11,064 nucleotides of DNA from SAR202 cluster bacterium Io17-Chloro-G7 (lineage in GTDB: Bacteria; Chloroflexota; Dehalococcoidia; UBA3495): NCBI GenBank assembly GCA_002817055.1, contig MUCU01000061.1:1-11064 (forward strand). The letters run 5' to 3'. Each line of letters begins with the position of its first letter. Position 1 is the stretch's first letter. A model generated the notes under the pieces. That model was not told the origin of the DNA and ran no database searches. It saw only the letters and a program-made list of their open reading frames with translations. A program made the translations under genes and the position numbers. Shown here piece after piece: positions 7,095-11,064 of the stretch.

Positions 7095-7453
7095 AAGAAG
7101 TCTTGACCAGGGAGATGATTGATGGCGGGCGTGAACTCACGCAGCGGCTTAGCGAAAGCGGGTTTCCGATTAGCGCCTCGCTTTGGATGTATCTGCCTGA
7201 ATCGAACCTCTGGAGACTGCACATCGCGTCGCCTCTGGTAGCTGCCAAAGGCCCGATTTACGTATATACAAGAATCCAAAGCCCAATTTGGCGGACTGAC
7301 CCTCAGCGACATCAGTGCTGTACCGCCAGATATGCGGCAAATTTCCGCCCTCATCAGTGGAATCAAAGTTAATTCACCCTTGGTCTCAGGATAAAGGGCA
7401 GCAGTTTCCAAGGCCAATATATCCAAGATGCTTACGTTTATGGCCTATCATGA
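7073..7453 (+). pseudogene. Frameshifted small hypothetical protein, partner of the HEPN-type gene
   Basis: Starting at ATG 7073 the frame reads MVDEALVKEVLTREMIDGG, then GFPISASLWMYLPESNLWRL, HIASPLVAAKGP and YTRIQS. Near 7278-7289 the meaningful frame moves by one base and continues FGGLTLSDISAV, then MRQISALISGIK, to a TAA at 7392-7394. A second change of one base near 7388-7391 returns to the first frame, which reads FQGQYIQDAYVYGLS and stops at 7451-7453. Joined, this is a protein of about 126 residues resembling a widespread family of small uncharacterised proteins with a predicted alpha/beta fold (helix, W.Y.P....W.L.IA.PLV core, LSDIS.V.P, and a terminal I.DAY.Y strand), as I recall it. 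The two indels compensate, one gain and one loss. The start lies inside the end of the HEPN-type gene, so the two were probably translationally coupled. Function of the family is unknown to me. Confidence 0.68.
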
Positions 7454-7540
7454 TAGGCTCTGTACAAAGGAACATCGGGTTCTTACGCATTGGTCCGCTA
7501 AGAAAATAATTATCTTGATTATTAAGACGAAAGCCCTGGA

Positions 7541-9061
7541 ATGAAATACGAAACGGTCATCGGTTTAGAAGTACACGTGCAGCTTCAGACGGCGAGCAAA
7601 ATGTTTTGCCCCTGCCGCGCCGACTACCAGTCTGCCGAAGCAAATACCCACGTGTGCCCGGTTTGCCTTGGTTTGCCGGGTACCCTGCCGGTGATCAACC
7701 GCAAGGCGGTTGAATACACAATCATGACGGGGTTGGCCCTCAACTGCCGGATACCCGGATTTTGTAAGTTTGACCGCAAGAACTATCCGTATCCCGACTT
7801 GATGAAGGGGTATCAAATTTCCCAGTACGACCTGCCTCTGGCGGTGGAAGGGTTCCTAGAACTGGAATCTTCTGAGTTGGAGCCAGGAGCGGAGTGCCGC
7901 CGTATTGGCATCACCAGAGTCCACCTGGAAGAGGATGTGGCCAAACTTCAGCACCACCTGTCGAATGCCCAAGAGCAATTTAGCTTGGTGGACGTAAACC
8001 GTTCAGGTGTACCTTTGATGGAAGTAGTGAGCGAACCGGATATGCGCTCGCCGGAAGAAGCCCGCGAATATCTAACAACCCTTCATTCCATCCTGCAGTA
8101 CCTGGGTGTATCCACCGCTAATATGCAAGATGGCAGCTTCCGGTGCGATGCCAACATCAGTATCCGCCCCGAAGGCAGCGACGAGTTTGGGACCCGCTCG
8201 GAAGTCAAAAACATGAACAGCTTTCGCTCGGTTTACCAGGCGCTGCGGTTTGAGGTCGACCGTCAAATTCAGGTGGTAGAAAGCGGCGGGAGAGTTGTCC
8301 AGGAAACCCGAGGATGGGTTGAAGAGCGTAACGTCACTGTTTCCCAGAGAAGCAAAGAGCAAGCCCACGACTACCGGTATTTCCCGGAGCCGGACCTGCC
8401 GCCTTTGAGCATTGACGGAGCTTTGATTGAGGAGATTCGTGGTCGACTCCCCGAGCTTGCCACCCAGCGACGGCAGCGGTTTGTCCGTCAGTACGCCGTC
8501 CCGGAGTATGACGCCAATCTTTTGACTAGCTCCAAAGACATGGCCGACTTTTTTGAACAAACGATAGCCACGGATCAAGCAAATAAACAACTTCCCGGCG
8601 GTGTCTCCGACACAACTGTGGAAGCATTCGCAAAGTCGGCGAGCAACTGGATACTTGGGGATTTGAGCCGGTTGATGAATTTGGAGAACGGTGCGGTCGC
8701 TGACCTGAAAGTGGCGCCGGACCATTTGGCTGAGCTAATCAACCTAGTGGATAATGGGTCGATCAGCGGCACAATGGCTAAGACTGTGCTGGAAGAGGCT
8801 TTCTCCAGCGGTAATTCACCCGTTAGAATAGTTAAAGATAAGGGCTACGCCCAAATTAACGATGCTGGTTCGGTCAAGACCGCAGTTGCCGAAGCCATCG
8901 CCAACAATCCCAAGGCCGTGGCCGACTATATGGGCGGCAAAGAAACAGCCACCCAGTTTCTGGTGGGCCAGGTCATGAAAATCACCAAAGGACAGGCTAA
9001 GCCAGGCTTGGTAAATCAACTCATGCTTGATATGCTGGAAGCCCGAAGAGAAAAATCGTAA
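7541..9061 (+). CDS. gatB: Asp-tRNA(Asn)/Glu-tRNA(Gln) amidotransferase subunit B
   Basis: A 506-residue GatB, the kinase/transamidase subunit of the GatCAB complex that converts Glu-tRNA(Gln) to Gln-tRNA(Gln), and Asp-tRNA(Asn) to Asn-tRNA(Asn), in organisms lacking the matching synthetases. Visible: the N-terminal [13 protein letters not shown], four cysteines Cys23, Cys25, Cys39 and Cys42 in the zinc-site pattern C.C...VCPVC followed by [25 protein letters not shown] (82-97), [10 protein letters not shown] (126-135) with acidic Mg ligands, [12 protein letters not shown] (199-210), [10 protein letters not shown] (221-230), [18 protein letters not shown] (272-289), and a C-terminal YqeY-like tRNA-binding helical domain at about 350-504. 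Full length for the family (about 470-500). The ribosome binding site is weak, with only TGGA directly before the ATG. gatC and gatA are not in the window. The 87 bases between the preceding pseudogene and this ATG contain no clear promoter. Confidence 0.97.
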   Translation: MKYETVIGLEVHVQLQTASKMFCPCRADYQSAEANTHVCPVCLGLPGTLPVINRKAVEYTIMTGLALNCRIPGFCKFDRKNYPYPDLMKGYQISQYDLPLAVEGFLELESSELEPGAECRRIGITRVHLEEDVAKLQHHLSNAQEQFSLVDVNRSGVPLMEVVSEPDMRSPEEAREYLTTLHSILQYLGVSTANMQDGSFRCDANISIRPEGSDEFGTRSEVKNMNSFRSVYQALRFEVDRQIQVVESGGRVVQETRGWVEERNVTVSQRSKEQAHDYRYFPEPDLPPLSIDGALIEEIRGRLPELATQRRQRFVRQYAVPEYDANLLTSSKDMADFFEQTIATDQANKQLPGGVSDTTVEAFAKSASNWILGDLSRLMNLENGAVADLKVAPDHLAELINLVDNGSISGTMAKTVLEEAFSSGNSPVRIVKDKGYAQINDAGSVKTAVAEAIANNPKAVADYMGGKETATQFLVGQVMKITKGQAKPGLVNQLMLDMLEARREKS

Positions 9062-9126
9062 ACACAAGGGCGAGTCAGGCCAGCCGCTACTTTTAGCTCA
9101 TATAGAGATTAGGCACAGGAATAACC

Positions 9127-9342
9127 TTGGAAACTGTCTTTAATATCGTCCAAATTCTAATTTCTATTACCATAGTCCTTGTCATCCTCTCGCAGGTAAA
9201 AGAGGGTGGAGGTGGCCTTTTCGGTGGCGGCCAAAGCAGCGGGCGCACCCGGAGGGGATTGGAAAAGACCCTTTTCCAATTTACCATCGTGTTAGCGACG
9301 GTCTTCCTCGTCGTTTCCATAATCAGCGTCCGGGTCATCTGA
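9127..9342 (+). CDS. secG: Protein translocase subunit SecG
   Basis: A 71-residue membrane protein, the small accessory subunit of the SecYEG channel. Two hydrophobic segments are seen, about residues 4-22 (NIVQILISITIVLVILSQ) and 50-68 (FQFTIVLATVFLVVSIIS), joined by the glycine-rich loop GGGGLFGGGQSSG with a following RG..K segment, the classic SecG pattern. The start is TTG at 9127, supported by AGGA at 9117-9120 six bases upstream and by the family length; no better ATG or GTG exists nearby. It lies 65 bases after gatB in the same direction and may share its transcript. Confidence 0.92.
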   Translation: METVFNIVQILISITIVLVILSQVKEGGGGLFGGGQSSGRTRRGLEKTLFQFTIVLATVFLVVSIISVRVI

Positions 9343-9420
9343 TCTGCCGGAAACATTTACCTCCACCGGTACACTGATAGCCTCAACTGCTAGCAATTCT
9401 GGACTATACCCAGCCCCCGG

Positions 9421-10335
9421 ATGGCGCGATTGGAAGAGAAGGAAGTCCCTAACAACAAATCCCCGGGGCATAATCTCATCGTCCTGACCACGGACTTTGG
9501 CCTGACTGACCCCTATGTCGGCGTAATGAAAGGGGTGATTCTAGGCATCAATCCCAGCGTCGCGGTGGTCGACCTAACGCACCAAATTCAGCCGCAAAAC
9601 ATTCTTCAAGCTTCCTTCACATTGGCCACCAGCTATCGGTTTTTCCCCAAAGAAGCAACGCACGCAATTGTTGTCGATCCCGGTGTCGGCACCAACAGGC
9701 GGGCAATCTTGTTGGTTACTCCCCACGGCCGGTTTATAGCGCCGGACAACGGCGTTCTTAGCGGCGTATTGGGTGATTACCTCGGTGAGATGTCGCCCAA
9801 ACCGGGGATAATTTCGTTGCCAACCGGCCTGATGGCCTACAGCCTAACAAATCCCAGTTACTGGTTGCACCCGGTGAGCCAAACTTTCCATGGCCGGGAT
9901 GTTTTCGCTCCAGTCGCGGCCCACCTATCTATGGGAGTCCTACCCCACGACCTGGGTGAACTCATTAGAGAAATCGTCTGGTTGCCGGCTCCCAAGCCCT
10001 TTCGTCAAGGCAACGCTATTGATGGGGAAATTCTCATGGTGGATCACTTCGGCAATCTGGTCTCCAACATACCCGCCGACATGGTTTCGGGCTTGCTTGC
10101 CGGTATGGCCGTCGGCGATAGATCGCTGCGGGTCGAAATTAAAGGCATCCGGATATCCGGATTGAGCCGGACATTTCACGATGATATGCTCACGGGTGCG
10201 TCGGCGGCATCCAATAATTTTGTGGCATTATTGGGCAGCAATGGGTTTTTGGAAGTCGCCTTTCCAGACGGAAACGCTGCGTCAATGCTGGGAGTAAGGG
10301 CGGGGGAGCCGCTGCGGGTAGTGGGGGAAGGATAA
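9421..10335 (+). CDS. DUF62 S-adenosyl-L-methionine hydrolase
   Basis: A 304-residue member of the DUF62 / SAM hydroxide adenosyltransferase family, relatives of fluorinase and chlorinase. Characterised members use water to split S-adenosylmethionine into adenosine and methionine. Visible: the N-terminal domain with LIVLTTDFGLTDPYVGVMKG (19-38), VVDLTHQI (49-56), AIVVDPGVGTNRRAIL (82-97), IAPDNGVLSGVL (106-117) and TFHGRDVFAPVAA (155-167); Asp86, Arg93 or Arg94 and His157 are candidates for the conserved Asp-Arg-His set that activates water. The C-terminal beta-barrel domain begins near 200 (GEILMVDHFGNLVSNI) and includes NGFLEVAFPDGNAA. Halogenase-type features were not evaluated further, and hydrolysis is the usual family activity. 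Start ATG 9421 has no clear Shine-Dalgarno sequence; the residues before position 18 are not conserved. The gene sits 78 bases behind secG. Confidence 0.9.
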   Translation: MARLEEKEVPNNKSPGHNLIVLTTDFGLTDPYVGVMKGVILGINPSVAVVDLTHQIQPQNILQASFTLATSYRFFPKEATHAIVVDPGVGTNRRAILLVTPHGRFIAPDNGVLSGVLGDYLGEMSPKPGIISLPTGLMAYSLTNPSYWLHPVSQTFHGRDVFAPVAAHLSMGVLPHDLGELIREIVWLPAPKPFRQGNAIDGEILMVDHFGNLVSNIPADMVSGLLAGMAVGDRSLRVEIKGIRISGLSRTFHDDMLTGASAASNNFVALLGSNGFLEVAFPDGNAASMLGVRAGEPLRVVGEG

Positions 10336-10615
10336 TCAAGCTCCGGGAACAGCCGTATCGAAGCCGGCCTCACAGGAAATCGAGTCGAGTTTTTGCCAGA
10401 TTGCCTTCGGGTAGAGTCCCGGTAGCCGTCCTGTAGCAATTAGTAGCCTTGAACCGAATTGGCTTCCAAACGGCTTTTCTATTGACATAGTTATGGCCCA
10501 TGCTACCATTGGGGAAATTCGCCGGTAGATCGCCTGGAAAATCAGAGCGGACCGATACTATTGGCCGCAACCTCGACGCAGAAATCTTCTAAAATAAGTC
10601 AGACAGGGGTGCGAT
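10336..10615. other. Intergenic region before the E1-alpha gene
   Basis: A 280-base spacer with no recognisable gene or RNA. It contains the promoter candidate at 10482-10509 and the ribosome binding site AGGGG at 10605-10609. No convincing terminator is seen behind the DUF62 gene. Confidence 0.5.
10482..10509 (+). promoter_or_regulatory. Strong sigma-70 promoter candidate for the E1-alpha gene
   Basis: A perfect -35 TTGACA at 10482-10487, a 16-base spacer, and TACCAT at 10504-10509 (four of six to the -10 consensus) preceded by TGC, which makes an extended -10. The start site would be near 10516, with a leader of about 100 bases. This suggests that the E1-alpha gene begins a new transcription unit. 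Confidence 0.6.
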
Positions 10616-11064
10616 ATGGATATGGACCGGGACACACTGCTAAAACTATACACAACTATGGTTACCATCCGGAATTTCGAAGAGCGGGGCATCCCTGAGA
10701 CCGGGCAGCGCCGTATGTCCGCTTCGGTCCACTCATCGGCGGGCCAGGAAGCCGTGGCTACTGGAGTTTGCTCTCAGCTGGCCAACGAAGATTACATGGG
10801 CAGCACCCACCGGGGTCACGGTCATTGCATAGCCAAAGGCGTAGAGCCCAAAGTAATGATGGCTGAACTCTTTGGCCGGTCCACTGGGTCCAACAAGGGC
10901 AAGGGCGGCTCGATGCACATTGCCGATATGAGCAAAGGAATGTTGGGGACCAACGGGGTAGTTGGGGCCAGCATCCCGCTAGCGGTGGGCGCTGCGCTCA
11001 CTTCCAAGGTCAAAAAACTGGGCAGGGTTGCGGTAGCTTTCTTTGGTGACGGCGCGGCCAACCA
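10616..11064 (+). CDS. Thiamine-diphosphate-dependent dehydrogenase E1 subunit alpha, partial
   Basis: The first 149 codons of an E1-alpha subunit of a pyruvate, acetoin or branched-chain 2-oxoacid dehydrogenase; the gene runs off the window. E1-alpha with E1-beta decarboxylates the oxoacid on thiamine diphosphate and passes the acyl group to lipoyl-E2. Visible: LLKLYTTMVTIRNFEE, SSAGQEAVATGV (40-51), STHRGHGHCIAKGV (63-76), MAELFGRSTG, the signature GKGGSMHIAD (95-104), GTNGVVGASIPLAVGAAL (111-128) and, at the very end, FFGDGAAN, the start of the GDG..N thiamine diphosphate/Mg motif. ATG 10616 has AGGGG six bases upstream and gives the expected N-terminus; a second Met two codons later is possible. 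Which oxoacid is used cannot be told without the rest and the neighbours downstream. Confidence 0.93.
   Translation, partial: MDMDRDTLLKLYTTMVTIRNFEERGIPETGQRRMSASVHSSAGQEAVATGVCSQLANEDYMGSTHRGHGHCIAKGVEPKVMMAELFGRSTGSNKGKGGSMHIADMSKGMLGTNGVVGASIPLAVGAALTSKVKKLGRVAVAFFGDGAAN

Noticed and set aside
7278..7291. Programmed ribosomal frameshift in the partner gene
   Set aside because: No classical slippery heptamer with downstream structure is evident, a second opposite change would also be needed, and the neighbouring gene is plainly broken.
8072..8725. 217-codon open frame on the minus strand inside gatB
   Set aside because: GatB motifs are continuous on the plus strand across the same bases; the antisense product has no family features.

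Overview
The window looks like a stretch of bacterial chromosome of moderate GC, dominated by housekeeping genes. The gene content (HflK/HflC pair, HpcH/HpaI-type aldolase, SucC/SucD, GatB, SecG, a DUF62 SAM hydrolase and an E1-alpha of a 2-oxoacid dehydrogenase) and the protein style suggest a Chloroflexota-like, possibly marine SAR202/Dehalococcoidia-type organism. That placement is an impression from the sequence and has not been tested.

Layout: 1-288 is a leader region. Next come hflK (289-1383) and hflC (1493-2743), membrane-anchored SPFH proteins expected to modulate FtsH; hflC carries an unusual internal insertion of roughly 100 residues. A C/G-run palindrome and a strong terminator-like hairpin (2787-2872) separate hflC from the convergent aldolase gene on the minus strand (2909-3772). 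A 465-base spacer with a good promoter candidate leads into sucC (4253-5407) and sucD (5513-6397), the two subunits of succinyl-CoA synthetase, with a three-copy 12-base tandem repeat between them.

The most interesting stretch is 6398-7540, between sucD and gatB, where no intact gene is seen. Reading through stops and frame changes shows a decayed two-gene operon. The first gene is a HEPN-type small protein (6678-7094) with three in-frame nonsense codons and no frame change. It overlaps by 22 bases a second small protein gene (7073-7453) broken by two compensating single-base frame changes. In front of them lies a possible remnant of the C-terminus of an alpha/beta-hydrolase (about 6465-6647). 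So the region is a small cemetery of accessory genes, possibly a lost toxin/defence-like pair, inserted between housekeeping loci.

After it come gatB (7541-9061, tRNA-dependent amidotransferase subunit B), secG (9127-9342, TTG start, Sec translocon subunit), a DUF62 S-adenosylmethionine hydrolase (9421-10335), a spacer with a consensus -35 promoter, and the 5' part of a thiamine-diphosphate-dependent dehydrogenase E1-alpha gene (10616 to the window end). Functionally, SucCD and the E1-alpha belong to central carbon metabolism, HflKC and SecG to membrane protein quality control and export, and GatB to translation. No tRNA, rRNA, CRISPR array or insertion sequence was recognised.
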